Below, piece after piece: positions 25,622 to 34,376 of a DNA stretch of 64,000 bases (its first letter is position 1; the number at the start of each line of letters is the position of its first letter). Position numbers and translations under genes: made by a program. The stretch spans positions 1 through 64,000 of the forward strand of contig CAMDGX010000012.1 in the NCBI GenBank assembly GCA_945897825.1. Reading direction: 5' to 3'. Under the pieces are notes generated by a model. The model had not been told where the DNA came from and searched no databases. It was given only the letters and a program-made list of their open reading frames with translations. Origin of the DNA: Asaia bogorensis (GTDB lineage: Bacteria; Pseudomonadota; Alphaproteobacteria; Acetobacterales; Acetobacteraceae).

Positions 25622-27112
25622 TCAGCCGCGTGTGTAGAGCACCGGCTGCGGCATGAACGTCACGCCGTCATCGAGCGGGAACACCGGCCGGGCGCAGATC
25701 GTGTGGCCGAGCGTCGGCAGGTTGGCCGAGGTGGCGCCGGGGATGTCGATGTTGAAGTTCTTCTCCACCCACTGGTCGTACATGTGGAACTCGGTGTGCG
25801 GCGACTTCACCACGATGGCATCGAAATCCTGCGGGTCGAGGCCGTTCGAGTAATACAGCGCCCGGTCGAACAGGCTCACCGTCCGGCTCATCACCACCAG
25901 TGTCGTGTTGTCGAAGGTCAGCACCGCGGTCGGCCCGGCATCGAGCGGCGCGCGCATCGTCTCCAGCTTCGCGCTGCCGTCCGACAGCAGCTTCACCCGC
26001 GCCGTCACCCGCATCGGCGCAAAGCGCGCGGGGTCGAGGCTGCCGCCGAGATCGACCTCGATGGTCGCTCCCACGCCCGCCTTGTGCGCGGCCACCGCCG
26101 CCGGCTGGTCGACGATCTGCGCCAGCACGCGGCCGGGATAGCCCATGTCGCGCACCGCCTTGATGATCAGGTTCGAATCTCCCGATGCGCCGGAGGACGT
26201 CGCATCCGCCGCGTCGGTGAACAGCACCGGCCCCTTCATCGTCCGCGCCTGCTGGATCGCGCGCTCCAGCGAGATGAACTTGCCCTGCATCCGGTGCCGC
26301 TCCGGCCAGAACATTTTTGCCAGTCGCACCGCTTCCGCAGTCGCCACCTGCGGGTTGTTGTCCGTCATCACGATCGCCTGGCTGCACAGTTCCGGCACAT
26401 CGGTGAACGGGTTGCCGATCATCAGCCCGGCGGCCAGCGCGGTGCCGTCGCGCTCGATGCGCTGGGCTTCGCGGATCATGTCGCCGTAGCAGCCGCTTTT
26501 GGTGATCAGCTCGTCGCCGCGCACCAGGGCCGGAATGGTCACGCGCGCGATGGTCGGCTTCACGCCGCCGTCCATCAGCCTCAACAGCAGCCGCGCCGCG
26601 CGCGCGCCGGTGTCGGCGAAATCGACGTGCGGGTAGGTGTGGTAGATCGCGAAACCGTCCACCTGCCTGAGCATCCGGTCGGTCAGGATGCCGTGCAGGT
26701 CGAGCGACATGACGATCGGCATGGCCGGGCCGGCAAGCGCGCGCACCTCCTTGAGGATCCAGCCCTCGGGGTCGAGTTCGCCCTCCGCGCCCATCGCGCC
26801 ATGCAGCGAGACGTAGATGCCGTCGATGTCCTTCATCGCCGCGGCGACGGCTGCGCGCAGTTCGCCGGACAGTTGCCTCCACCCCGCCGCACTCAGCAGT
26901 CCCGCGCTGCCGGAGCGCGCGGAGAAGACTGGCACCACCTCGACCGAAGCCGCCGCGTCGAACACCTCCAGCGCGCCGCCGATGCCGGTGTTCAGGCCGC
27001 GCTGTGCCAGCAGTTCCGCGCCGCGCTGGATGCCGAAATAGGAGTAGTCGGACGGCACCGGATTGAAGGAGGAAATCTCCTGCATGCACTCGACGATCAT
27101 GATGCGCTTCAT
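25622..27112 (-). CDS. M81 family metallopeptidase (MlrC-like)
   Basis: 496 residues. The N-terminus MKRIMIVECMQEISSFNP, then GIYVSLHGAMGAEGELDPEG, SLDLHGILTDRM, YHTYPHVDFADTG and the C-terminal NGLDPQDFDAIVVKSPHTEF match the MlrC/M81 family. MlrC cleaves a tetrapeptide in microcystin breakdown, but most members sit in catabolic loci as presumed amidases with unknown substrates. It is the first gene of a leftward operon and divergent from an enolase-superfamily gene, with a 76-bp gap holding both ribosome binding sites. Confidence 0.85.
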   Translation of the reverse strand: MKRIMIVECMQEISSFNPVPSDYSYFGIQRGAELLAQRGLNTGIGGALEVFDAAASVEVVPVFSARSGSAGLLSAAGWRQLSGELRAAVAAAMKDIDGIYVSLHGAMGAEGELDPEGWILKEVRALAGPAMPIVMSLDLHGILTDRMLRQVDGFAIYHTYPHVDFADTGARAARLLLRLMDGGVKPTIARVTIPALVRGDELITKSGCYGDMIREAQRIERDGTALAAGLMIGNPFTDVPELCSQAIVMTDNNPQVATAEAVRLAKMFWPERHRMQGKFISLERAIQQARTMKGPVLFTDAADATSSGASGDSNLIIKAVRDMGYPGRVLAQIVDQPAAVAAHKAGVGATIEVDLGGSLDPARFAPMRVTARVKLLSDGSAKLETMRAPLDAGPTAVLTFDNTTLVVMSRTVSLFDRALYYSNGLDPQDFDAIVVKSPHTEFHMYDQWVEKNFNIDIPGATSANLPTLGHTICARPVFPLDDGVTFMPQPVLYTRG

Positions 27113-27188
27113 GGCACTTCCTCCGTTGCCGCAAGTCTGGCCTGCCGGTCGGGTGGCGTCTAGGCTGCGGGCAACAGGAGGAAACCGC

Positions 27189-28355
27189 ATGATCCCGAAG
27201 GCCGCGCTGCCGCCCATCCGCATCACCCGCGTCGAGGTGGCGCCGCTGTTCGGGGAGAGCCCGAAGGGCGGCTGGTCGGCGGAGATCCGGCCGGAGGATT
27301 CGATCCATGCGCTGATCGCCGTGCACACCGATGCCGGGCTGGTCGGCCATGGCAGCGTGTTCACCGACGGGCGGCTGGTGCAGGCCGGCGTGCAGGTGCT
27401 CGAACCCCTGTGGCGCGGGGAGAATGCGCTGGAGCCGGAGCGCGTGTCGGAGAAGCTGCACCAGAACACCTTCTGGATGGGGCGTGGTGGCACGCTGACC
27501 CATTGCATCAGCGGCATCGACATCGCGCTGTGGGACATTCTCGGCCAGGCGACCGGGATGCCGGTGGGGCGGCTGCTCGGCGGCACCTATGCGAAGCGGG
27601 CGCTCCCCTACTGCTCGCTGCTGATGGAAGAGCCGGCGCTGATGGGCGAGGTGGTGGCGCGGTATCGGGCGGACGGGTTCCGGGCGTTCAAGATCGGCTG
27701 GGGGCCGTTCGGGCGGAGGGACAGTTTTGCGAACGACGAGGCGATCATCCGCGCGGCGCGCGAGGCGGCGGGGGTGGAGAACAAGCTGTTTGTCGATCCC
27801 GGTGCCAGCGACGCCAACTGGCCGAACGGGCTGAAATGGGCGATCCGCACGGCGGAGATGTTGAAGGACTACGATATCGGCTGGTTCGAGGAGGCGCTGC
27901 GCCCCGACGCCATCGACGATTTCTGCCATCTGCGCCGGCACAGTCCCGTCCCGATCGCCGGCGGCGAGGTGCTCACCCGCCGCCAGGCGTTCCTGCCGTG
28001 GCTGCAGCGCGGGGCGTTCGACATCATCCAGCCCGATGTCACCAAGTGCGGCGGGATCAGCGAGCAGCGGCGCATCGCCTGGATGGCCGACGATTTCGGC
28101 GTGAAGTATGTCGGGCACGGCTGGAACACGGCGCTCGGGCTGGCGGCCGATCTTCAGTTGGCGTCGGCGTTGCCGAACGTGGACCTGGTCGAGTTCATCG
28201 GCGGCTCGCCCTATGTCGACGGCATCCTGGAAGAGCCGTTCGTGCTCGACGCCGATGGCTACCTGCCGATCCCCGATGTGCCCGGTCTTGGAGTTCGCTT
28301 GTCGCGCGAGAAGCTGGCGCGGTTCACGCCGGATGCGGGAGTGCTGTTCGCATGA
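27189..28355 (+). CDS. Mandelate racemase/muconate lactonizing enzyme (enolase superfamily), first copy
   Basis: 388 residues. The capping domain is followed by the barrel with AFKIGWGPFG (first base), LFVDPGASDANW, WFEEALRPD, PIAGGEVLTRR and the distal GHGWNTALGLAADLQL; magnesium ligands Asp, Glu and Glu are in place. Enzymes of this type dehydrate sugar acids or racemise alpha-hydroxy acids. The replacement of KxK by KxG suggests it is not a typical MLE. The ATG at 27189 has CAGGAGG upstream. It overlaps the next gene by ATGA and is divergent from the M81 gene. Confidence 0.84.
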   Translation: MIPKAALPPIRITRVEVAPLFGESPKGGWSAEIRPEDSIHALIAVHTDAGLVGHGSVFTDGRLVQAGVQVLEPLWRGENALEPERVSEKLHQNTFWMGRGGTLTHCISGIDIALWDILGQATGMPVGRLLGGTYAKRALPYCSLLMEEPALMGEVVARYRADGFRAFKIGWGPFGRRDSFANDEAIIRAAREAAGVENKLFVDPGASDANWPNGLKWAIRTAEMLKDYDIGWFEEALRPDAIDDFCHLRRHSPVPIAGGEVLTRRQAFLPWLQRGAFDIIQPDVTKCGGISEQRRIAWMADDFGVKYVGHGWNTALGLAADLQLASALPNVDLVEFIGGSPYVDGILEEPFVLDADGYLPIPDVPGLGVRLSREKLARFTPDAGVLFA

Positions 28356-29464
28356 AGATCATTGCCGTCGAGACGCATCATATCGCAGTGCCCGCCTCCA
28401 TCGGGGCCGCTGCAGTCGGGTTCATCGGGACCGGGTGGTCGAAGATGAACACGCTGTTCCTGCGCATCGTGACCGACCAGGGGATCGAGGGCTGGGGCGA
28501 GGGTTTCGGGCATGCCACCTGTGCCGCGACGCGGGCGGTGCTGGACCAGCAGCTGGGGCCGATGCTGCTGGGGCAGGATGCGCGCGACATCGCCGGGCTG
28601 CACCGGCGGATGGCGATGGCCTTGCACGTCTATGGCCGCAACGGGCCTGGGGTGTTCGCACTGTCGGCGATGGACGTGGCGTTGTGGGATATCGCCGGCC
28701 AGCAGGCCGGGTTGCCGTTGTGGCGGATGCTCGGCGGCGCGCCAATCGAATCGCACGAGGCCTATGCCTCCCTGCTGCGCTATGGCGAGGGGCGGGCGAT
28801 CGGGGGCGCGGTGTCGCGCGCGGTGGAGCAGGGCTACCGGCACCTGAAGCTGCACGAGATCGCCTATGAGCCGGTCGCGGCCGCACGGGCGGCGGCGGGG
28901 CCGGGGGCGGCGATCATGCTGGATACCAACTGCCCGTGGACGGTGGACGAGGCGATCGGGATGGCACGTAAGTTCGCTCCGCTCGATCTCGCCTGGCTGG
29001 AGGAGCCGGTGTGGCCGCCGGAGGATTTTGCCGGGCTGGCGCGGGTGCGGCGGGAAGGGGGCATTCCCATTGCGGCCGGGGAGAACGCGCAGGGGGTGAT
29101 GGATTTCCGTTCGGCGTTCGATGCGGCGGCGCTGGATGTGGCGCAGCCTTCGGTGGCGAAGATCGGCGGCATCACGTCCATGATGGCAATTGCGGGGTTG
29201 GCGGAGGCGCGCGGGGTGCGGCTGATTCCGCATTGCGCCTATTTCGGGCCGGGCTTCCTCGCCTCCCTGCACCTGCATACGCGGCTGGCGCCGGGAACGC
29301 CGTTCGAGCGGTTGTTCATGACGCTGGAGGCGAGCCCCTACCACGATGCGATCACGGCGACCGGCGGGCGGGTGGCTGTGCCGCAGGGGCCGGGGCTGGG
29401 GGTGGACCCGGATCCGGATATCCTGACGCGCTACGCGGTGTCTCCTGCGACGGTCATCAAGTAA
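28352..29464 (+). CDS. Mandelate racemase/muconate lactonizing enzyme (enolase superfamily), second copy
   Basis: 370 residues, translationally coupled to the first enolase-superfamily gene. Visible barrel elements are YRHLKLHEIAY, AIMLDTNCPWTVDEA, WLEEPVWPPEDF, PIAAGENAQG and LIPHCAYFGPGFLASLHL. The Asp-Glu-Glu magnesium set is present, but KLH replaces the KxK base motif. The paralogues differ strongly in the base motifs, so they probably catalyse different steps or act on different stereoisomers. Its TAA stop is the left edge of hairpin repeat copy B. Confidence 0.84.
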   Translation: MKIIAVETHHIAVPASIGAAAVGFIGTGWSKMNTLFLRIVTDQGIEGWGEGFGHATCAATRAVLDQQLGPMLLGQDARDIAGLHRRMAMALHVYGRNGPGVFALSAMDVALWDIAGQQAGLPLWRMLGGAPIESHEAYASLLRYGEGRAIGGAVSRAVEQGYRHLKLHEIAYEPVAAARAAAGPGAAIMLDTNCPWTVDEAIGMARKFAPLDLAWLEEPVWPPEDFAGLARVRREGGIPIAAGENAQGVMDFRSAFDAAALDVAQPSVAKIGGITSMMAIAGLAEARGVRLIPHCAYFGPGFLASLHLHTRLAPGTPFERLFMTLEASPYHDAITATGGRVAVPQGPGLGVDPDPDILTRYAVSPATVIK

Positions 29465-29593
29465 GCATGTTCTTTTTTGAAAAAAAGAACCAAAAAACTT
29501 TTATCCATTTGCGTGGGTGATGACTGGGAAAGCGCCGCGCAAATGGACGAACTTTTTTTTGCTTCTTTTTGTTCACAAAAAGAAGAATTCTTA
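29462..29593. repeat. Three-hairpin A/T element, copy B
   Basis: It lies between convergent genes, and both stop codons fall in its outer arms (TAAG on the left, CTTA on the right). The left hairpin GTTCTTTTTT/AAAAAAGAAC matches copy A. The central stem TCCATTTGCG/CGCAAATGGA (29504-29513 and 29538-29547) has a different sequence but keeps ten paired bases. The right hairpin is CTTCTTTTTG-TTCA-CAAAAAGAAG: a G-C pair replaces the C-G pair of copy A next to the loop, a compensatory change. Confidence 0.85.
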
Positions 29594-30385
29594 CCTTCCC
29601 TTGAACTCCGGCTTGCGCTTCTCCAGGAACGCCTTGCGCGCCTCCTTGGAATCCTCGCTGGCGAAGGCGAGGCGGATGTTGGCGACTTCGTAGCGGAGTT
29701 GCTGCTGCATGTCGGTGCTGGCCATCGAGGCGCCCATGACGCGCTTGAGCAGGCGCAGGGTGACGGGGGACCAGGCGCAGAGCTGTTCGCAGTATTCGGC
29801 GAGACGGGTGGCGAGCTTGTCGTCGTCGACGGCTTCGCCGGCGAGGCCCCAGGCGACGGCGTCGTCGCCTTGCAGGGTGCGGTTTTCCATCATGAAGCGC
29901 ATCGCCTTCTCGTAGCCCATGGCCTGCGGCAGGGTGATCGACAGGCCGGCGTCCGGCGAGGCGCCGATGCGGGTGTAGCCGGCCATGAGGCGGGCGCCGC
30001 GGGCGAGGATGCGGGCGTCGGCGGCCATGGCCAGGCCCAGGCCGGCGCCGACGGCGGCTCCGTTCACGCCGGCGATGACCGGTTTTTCGCAGCGCTGGCG
30101 GGCGGCGAGCAGGAAGTTGCCGACCCAGCCGATGTCGTCGAGCTGGGCGGTGAGGGGGGAGTGGGGCGAGTAGGTGGCGCTGCCGCCGAGGTCGAGGCCG
30201 GCGCAGAAGGTGTCGCCGGCGCCGGTGAGGGCCACGACCCAGACGTTGTCGTCCTTGGCCGCCGCGTCGATGGCTTCGACGATGCCCCAGGCGAGCTGCT
30301 GGGAGAGGGCGTTCTTCTTTTCCGGGCGGTTCAGGGTGATCGTGCGGACATGGCCGCGATCGGCGGTGGTGACGAGGTCGGACAC
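29591..30385 (-). CDS. Enoyl-CoA hydratase/isomerase family protein
   Basis: 264 residues of crotonase fold. Visible motifs are ITLNRPEKKNALSQQL, GAGDTFCAGLDLGG and NGAAVGAGLGLAMAADARI (oxyanion-hole glycines), then GYTRIGASPDAG, in which Asp takes a place often held by Glu. Crotonases hydrate or isomerise acyl-CoA thioesters. The start is a GTG at 30385 with CGGAGGA five bases upstream, better than an ATG at 30418. It is divergent from the truncated hemoglobin and convergent with the enolase pair. Confidence 0.85.
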   Translation of the reverse strand: MSDLVTTADRGHVRTITLNRPEKKNALSQQLAWGIVEAIDAAAKDDNVWVVALTGAGDTFCAGLDLGGSATYSPHSPLTAQLDDIGWVGNFLLAARQRCEKPVIAGVNGAAVGAGLGLAMAADARILARGARLMAGYTRIGASPDAGLSITLPQAMGYEKAMRFMMENRTLQGDDAVAWGLAGEAVDDDKLATRLAEYCEQLCAWSPVTLRLLKRVMGASMASTDMQQQLRYEVANIRLAFASEDSKEARKAFLEKRKPEFKGR

Positions 30386-30474
30386 GATTTCCTCCGGTTC
30401 GGTTTGGCTGCAATGCATGATGACCGGGGCCGGGCGACTTGTCGCCCTTGGGCGGTGGTGGGATTCTGGATGGC

Positions 30475-30870
30475 ATGAGCGAGACGAACACGGCCACGCC
30501 CTATGAGCGCGTTGGCGGCGAGCAGGGTGTGCGGCGGCTGGTGCATCGGTTCTATGAGCTGATGGACACGCGGCCCGATGCGCGCGCGGCGCGGGCGATC
30601 CATGCGGCGGACCTCGGGCCGAGCGAGGAGAAGCTGTTCATGTATTTCTCCGGCTGGCTGGGCGGGCCGCAGCTGTATGTGGAACGCTACGGGCACCCGA
30701 TGCTGCGGCGGCGGCATCTGCATGCGGCGATCGCTTCGGCGGAGATCGAGGCGTGGCTGGTGTGCTTTCGGCAGGCCTGGGCGGAGACGGTGGACGACGA
30801 GGCGCTGACGGCGGTGCTGATGCCGCAGATCGAGAACCTGGCGCGGCATATGCGGACGCGGGAGGGGTAG
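30475..30870 (+). CDS. Group II truncated hemoglobin
   Basis: 131 residues. TPYERVGGEQGVRRLVHRFYELMD begins the globin, KLFMYFSGWLGGPQLYVERYGHPMLRRRH contains the conserved Tyr/Trp-type distal region and the proximal His, and RQAWAETVDD includes the G-helix Trp typical of TrHbO. It would bind oxygen or nitric oxide in the cytoplasm. The start ATG at 30475 has a weak upstream GGA. It is a single-gene unit; the following gene runs the opposite way. Confidence 0.88.
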   Translation: MSETNTATPYERVGGEQGVRRLVHRFYELMDTRPDARAARAIHAADLGPSEEKLFMYFSGWLGGPQLYVERYGHPMLRRRHLHAAIASAEIEAWLVCFRQAWAETVDDEALTAVLMPQIENLARHMRTREG

Positions 30871-30903
30871 AAGGCCGGGTCCTGGCCACATCCGTTGTTA
30901 TTA

Positions 30904-31398
30904 TTACGAATACGGAACAATTTGGACGCAGGTCGGCGCGGGCGCATCGCGGGGCAAAAATCGACAGGGGTCTGGAGGCGGCACCTTGCAGCGCCTTCGG
31001 GCGCGGTTGCGGGGGATGGGGGGTGCCGGTACGGGCGGGCCGTGCCGCGCGCGGGTCGGACGGATACCTGGCGTGACGTGGCAGAGTACGGACGCGGGGG
31101 ATGGCTGGCGACGGCGCGCGGTTGCCCGGCGGGGGCTTCGGACGCGGGTGGGGATGGGGCGGGGTTCGGCCGCTTGCCGGCGCGGGCGGGCGGGATGTGG
31201 CGGGGGGAGGAGGCCGGCGCGCCAGAGGGTGATCATGCCGTCCAGGCGGGCGACGATGCGGACGAGGAGGGAGAGAATCAGGGCGTGCAGCGCCGCGACC
31301 AGGCTGGCTTCGGCGGCCAGACGGTCGGACTCCGTGCGCAGCTCGGCCAGGAGGCCGGCGACGCACGCGTCCAGGGAGGGTGGGGCACTGATTGACAT
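30904..31398 (-). CDS. Hypothetical protein with one amphipathic helical N-terminal region
   Basis: 164 residues, not recognised. The first 65 residues are helical and hydrophobic (AALHALILSLLVRIVARL), while the rest is a proline/arginine-rich tail likely to be disordered. It lies 77 bp after the giant repeat protein on the same strand, at the end of the exopolysaccharide-type operon. The opposite strand also has an open frame, but its composition is that of a shadow. The tail may be partly spurious, and a real protein could be shorter through a frameshift. Confidence 0.4.
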   Translation of the reverse strand: MSISAPPSLDACVAGLLAELRTESDRLAAEASLVAALHALILSLLVRIVARLDGMITLWRAGLLPPPHPARPRRQAAEPRPIPTRVRSPRRATARRRQPSPASVLCHVTPGIRPTRARHGPPVPAPPIPRNRARRRCKVPPPDPCRFLPRDAPAPTCVQIVPYS

Positions 31399-31475
31399 CC
31401 CCGTTCATTAAACTAACTGCCGTCGGATGGCAAGGGTTTTTTTCTTAGAAGCCCTGCGCGCCCCGATCGCGCGCC

Positions 31476-34316
31476 TCAGCAGATGTACAGCACGCCGATG
31501 CCGCTGACATCGAAGGCCTTTCCGGCGGGCAGGTCGGCCAGGGCCACGCCGGTCCAGGTGACGGCGGTCTCGACCTTTCCGTCGCCGTCGATGTCCGCGA
31601 ACATGGTGGCACCGAGGTAGCCGGGCAGGCCGTCGCTCTCGGACCAGGCGGCCTGGCTCACCCCGTCGCGCCAGCCCCACAATGTCAGCGCCTCGCCGGG
31701 TTCCCAGTCGGTGATGCAGGACCACACGGACAGCAGGTCGCGCCCGTCGACGAAGAACGTGTCCCGCCCGGTGCCGCCGGTGAGGAAGTTCGAGCCGCCG
31801 CCGCCATCGACCACGTCGTCCCCCGCGCCCATGCTGGCCGCGTCGTTGCCGGCGCCGAGATTGGCGAAGTCGTTGCGCGAGGTGCCCTGGAGGACGTCGT
31901 CGCCATTGGTCGCGAGCAGGGTGTAGTCGAGCCCGTTCGGACCGGCGTGGCGCATCGGGAGATGGTACTTCAGCCCGTCCGCGATCAGGTTCAGGTAGAG
32001 CTCGTCGGTGGTCGCCTGGCCGCGCAGCGTGTCCACGGTGATCGTCGCGAACTCGCCGAAGCGCAGCACCTCGACGTTGCGCAACTCGTCGTGGCCATCG
32101 GGGCCGCTCACGCGCACGACGGAGTCGCGCACGCCGACCTGGTACTGGTCGCGCGGCTGGCTGAACACCACCGTGTCGATGCCGGCGCCGAGGTCGAAAT
32201 ACTCGTCTTCCGGGGTCGAGTGGACGACGTTGTGGGTGGAGAGGTTGTCGTCGTCGATGATGGTGCCCTGCCCCCGGGCGCGGGCGATCGACACGCCGTT
32301 GGTGCCGTCTGACAATGTCACGAAGAAGGTTTGCAGCAGGGCCGATTCGTCCGTTGCGTCGCCGTTGACCGCGATGCTGATCGTGCGCATGACCTCGTTC
32401 TCGGCGAAGGCCAGCGTGCCCGAGGCCGGGACGTAGTCGTTGTCCGCGACCGTGGCCCCGCCATCGGAGGTTGCGTAGGCCACGTCGAACGGCTCCGTGC
32501 CGGCGCGGCGCATCACGACGAAGGTGGCCATGGTGGTGCCGTCGTCGCCCTCCGCCACGGTGACATCGCCGATGGAGACCGCGCCGGCGCTGCGCAGGAC
32601 GGTGATCGGGGCGGCGAAGTTGTTGTCGAAGATGTTCGGCTCGCCCGGCACCGGCTCCGCCACCACGCCGATATGGTAGGTTCCGGCCGGGATGCCGGAA
32701 GGGATGGTCGCCTGCAGCTGGGCGGCCGAGGAACTGCCGGGCTTCAGGGCCGGCAGGGTGAAGCGGCCCAGCACCGTGTCCTGCGCGGTGATTGTTTCGT
32801 CGACGGACAGGTAGACGGTGGCGGACGAGGCGGACGCGGCACCGGTGCCGGCATTGCCGACGGCGAAGTCGATCACCGTCTCGCCGCCGGCGACCACGCT
32901 TGGGGTGGCCAGGGTGAGGTGGTCGATGACGAGGTTCGGCCGGGCGTTCGATGCCACGGTGATGGTGAAGGACGTGGCGTAGGTGTTGTCGAACACACTG
33001 GTCTCGCCGGCGATCGGGCCGGCGACCACGCCGATGTAGTAGGTGCCCTCGGCGGTTCCGGCCGGGATGGTGGCGGACAGGGTTCGCCCCGAGGCGCCGC
33101 CGGGAGCGAGGGCGGGCACCGGGAAGGCGCCGAGCAGGATGTCCGCCGTGGTGATCGTCTCGTCGGCGGAAAGGTAGAGCGAGGCCGTGGTGGCGCCGGT
33201 GGCGCCCGCGCCGGCGTTGCCGACCTCGAAGCTGATCGTTTGCAGGCCACCGGCCGGCACCGCGGTCGCGCCGAGCGAGAGCTGGTTGATGACCATGTTG
33301 GGGCTGCCGGCCAGCGACGCCGTGACGGTGAAGGGGATGGCGTAGGCGTTGTCGGTGGCGCTGGCTTCGCCGGGGATCGCGTCCGCGGCGATCGCGATGT
33401 GGTAGGAGCCGGGGGCGAGGTCGGCCGGGAGCGTCCAGGCCATGCTGCCCGAGATGGAACCGCCTTCGACCAGGGCCGGCACGTGGAACACGCCCAGCAC
33501 CGTATCGCCGGCGCCGACCGTATCGTCCTCGGACAGGTAGAGCGTGGCGGTCGAGGCGCTCGAGACGGCGGTGCCGGCATTGCCGATGGCGAAGGCGATC
33601 GTGGTGGCGCCTTCGGCGGGCAGCAGCGTCGTGCCCAGGGACAGGTCGTTGATCACCAGGTTCGGGATCGCGCTGGAGGTGCCCCATTGCCCGAAATCTG
33701 CCTCCGGCGCGGCCGCCAGCCCGCCGGGGGCGGAGCGCAGGATGTCCTGGTCTGGGTATTCCGCCGAGCCCTGCCATTGCGCGGGTTCGGCGAGCCAGCG
33801 GAATTCGGCCAGGCCCGCGTCGTGCACCGCGTCGATGACCAGGCCGCTGCCGTAGACGCCGATGCTGTAGCCGGCCTGGCCGCCCGCCGCCTGGGCGAGG
33901 CCTTCGGCGATGCCGCGGAAATACTCCAGCACATAGGGCATGCCGGCGCTGACATCGGCGTCGATCTCGAAATAGATCGCCGATCCCGGTGCCTGGCCGA
34001 CGGCGCGGGCGAGGAGGTGGGCGCGGGTGCCGTCGGCGACTCCACCGAGACGGGCGGCGTCGCGCAGCACCTTGTCGGAATCCTCGAACAGGCGCGGGTC
34101 GTAGCCGACCGGGCCGCCGGCCGCGCGCTGCTCGGCGCCATCGAACACCGAGACGATCGTCAGCCCGGATGCGATGTAGGCGTTGGCGCGGGACGCGGTC
34201 AGGTATCCTTCCGCGCCGCTGCCGAGATGGGTGAGGACGAAGTCGTAGCCCTGGTCGAGGATCTCGGCCAGCGGGGTGGTGGTGCCGACGGGAATGGTCA
34301 TGCCGCGCATGCTCAT
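31476..34316 (-). CDS. Large secreted DUF1906-like/CARDB/Calx-beta/RTX protein
   Basis: 946 residues with no Sec signal. Order: a DUF1906-like, glycoside-hydrolase-like barrel (about 1-212, with YFEIDADVSAGMPYVLEYF); three tandem CARDB domains of about 119 residues beginning PNLVINDLSL, PNMVINQLSL and PNLVIDHLTL (about 219-575); a Calx-beta domain (about 580-690); and RTX-type calcium repeats with NGDDVLQGTSRNDF and GAGDDVVDGGGGSNFLTGGTGRDTF (about 780-860). This layout is typical of type I secretion substrates. It directly follows a processive glycosyltransferase, suggesting a role in binding, trimming or anchoring the polymer. AAGGGA precedes the ATG. No type I ATPase is in the window. Confidence 0.8.
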   Translation of the reverse strand: MSMRGMTIPVGTTTPLAEILDQGYDFVLTHLGSGAEGYLTASRANAYIASGLTIVSVFDGAEQRAAGGPVGYDPRLFEDSDKVLRDAARLGGVADGTRAHLLARAVGQAPGSAIYFEIDADVSAGMPYVLEYFRGIAEGLAQAAGGQAGYSIGVYGSGLVIDAVHDAGLAEFRWLAEPAQWQGSAEYPDQDILRSAPGGLAAAPEADFGQWGTSSAIPNLVINDLSLGTTLLPAEGATTIAFAIGNAGTAVSSASTATLYLSEDDTVGAGDTVLGVFHVPALVEGGSISGSMAWTLPADLAPGSYHIAIAADAIPGEASATDNAYAIPFTVTASLAGSPNMVINQLSLGATAVPAGGLQTISFEVGNAGAGATGATTASLYLSADETITTADILLGAFPVPALAPGGASGRTLSATIPAGTAEGTYYIGVVAGPIAGETSVFDNTYATSFTITVASNARPNLVIDHLTLATPSVVAGGETVIDFAVGNAGTGAASASSATVYLSVDETITAQDTVLGRFTLPALKPGSSSAAQLQATIPSGIPAGTYHIGVVAEPVPGEPNIFDNNFAAPITVLRSAGAVSIGDVTVAEGDDGTTMATFVVMRRAGTEPFDVAYATSDGGATVADNDYVPASGTLAFAENEVMRTISIAVNGDATDESALLQTFFVTLSDGTNGVSIARARGQGTIIDDDNLSTHNVVHSTPEDEYFDLGAGIDTVVFSQPRDQYQVGVRDSVVRVSGPDGHDELRNVEVLRFGEFATITVDTLRGQATTDELYLNLIADGLKYHLPMRHAGPNGLDYTLLATNGDDVLQGTSRNDFANLGAGNDAASMGAGDDVVDGGGGSNFLTGGTGRDTFFVDGRDLLSVWSCITDWEPGEALTLWGWRDGVSQAAWSESDGLPGYLGATMFADIDGDGKVETAVTWTGVALADLPAGKAFDVSGIGVLYIC

Positions 34317-34376
34317 GTCGCTGTTCCCTTGGGTGTGTGCGGGTGGGTGCGGTGCGGTTGCGGACGAGGGGCCATG

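Noticed and set aside
29469-29490. GTTC...GAAC hairpins as insertion-sequence terminal inverted repeats
   Set aside because: No transposase lies between any pair, no target duplication is evident, and the copies are short self-contained units.
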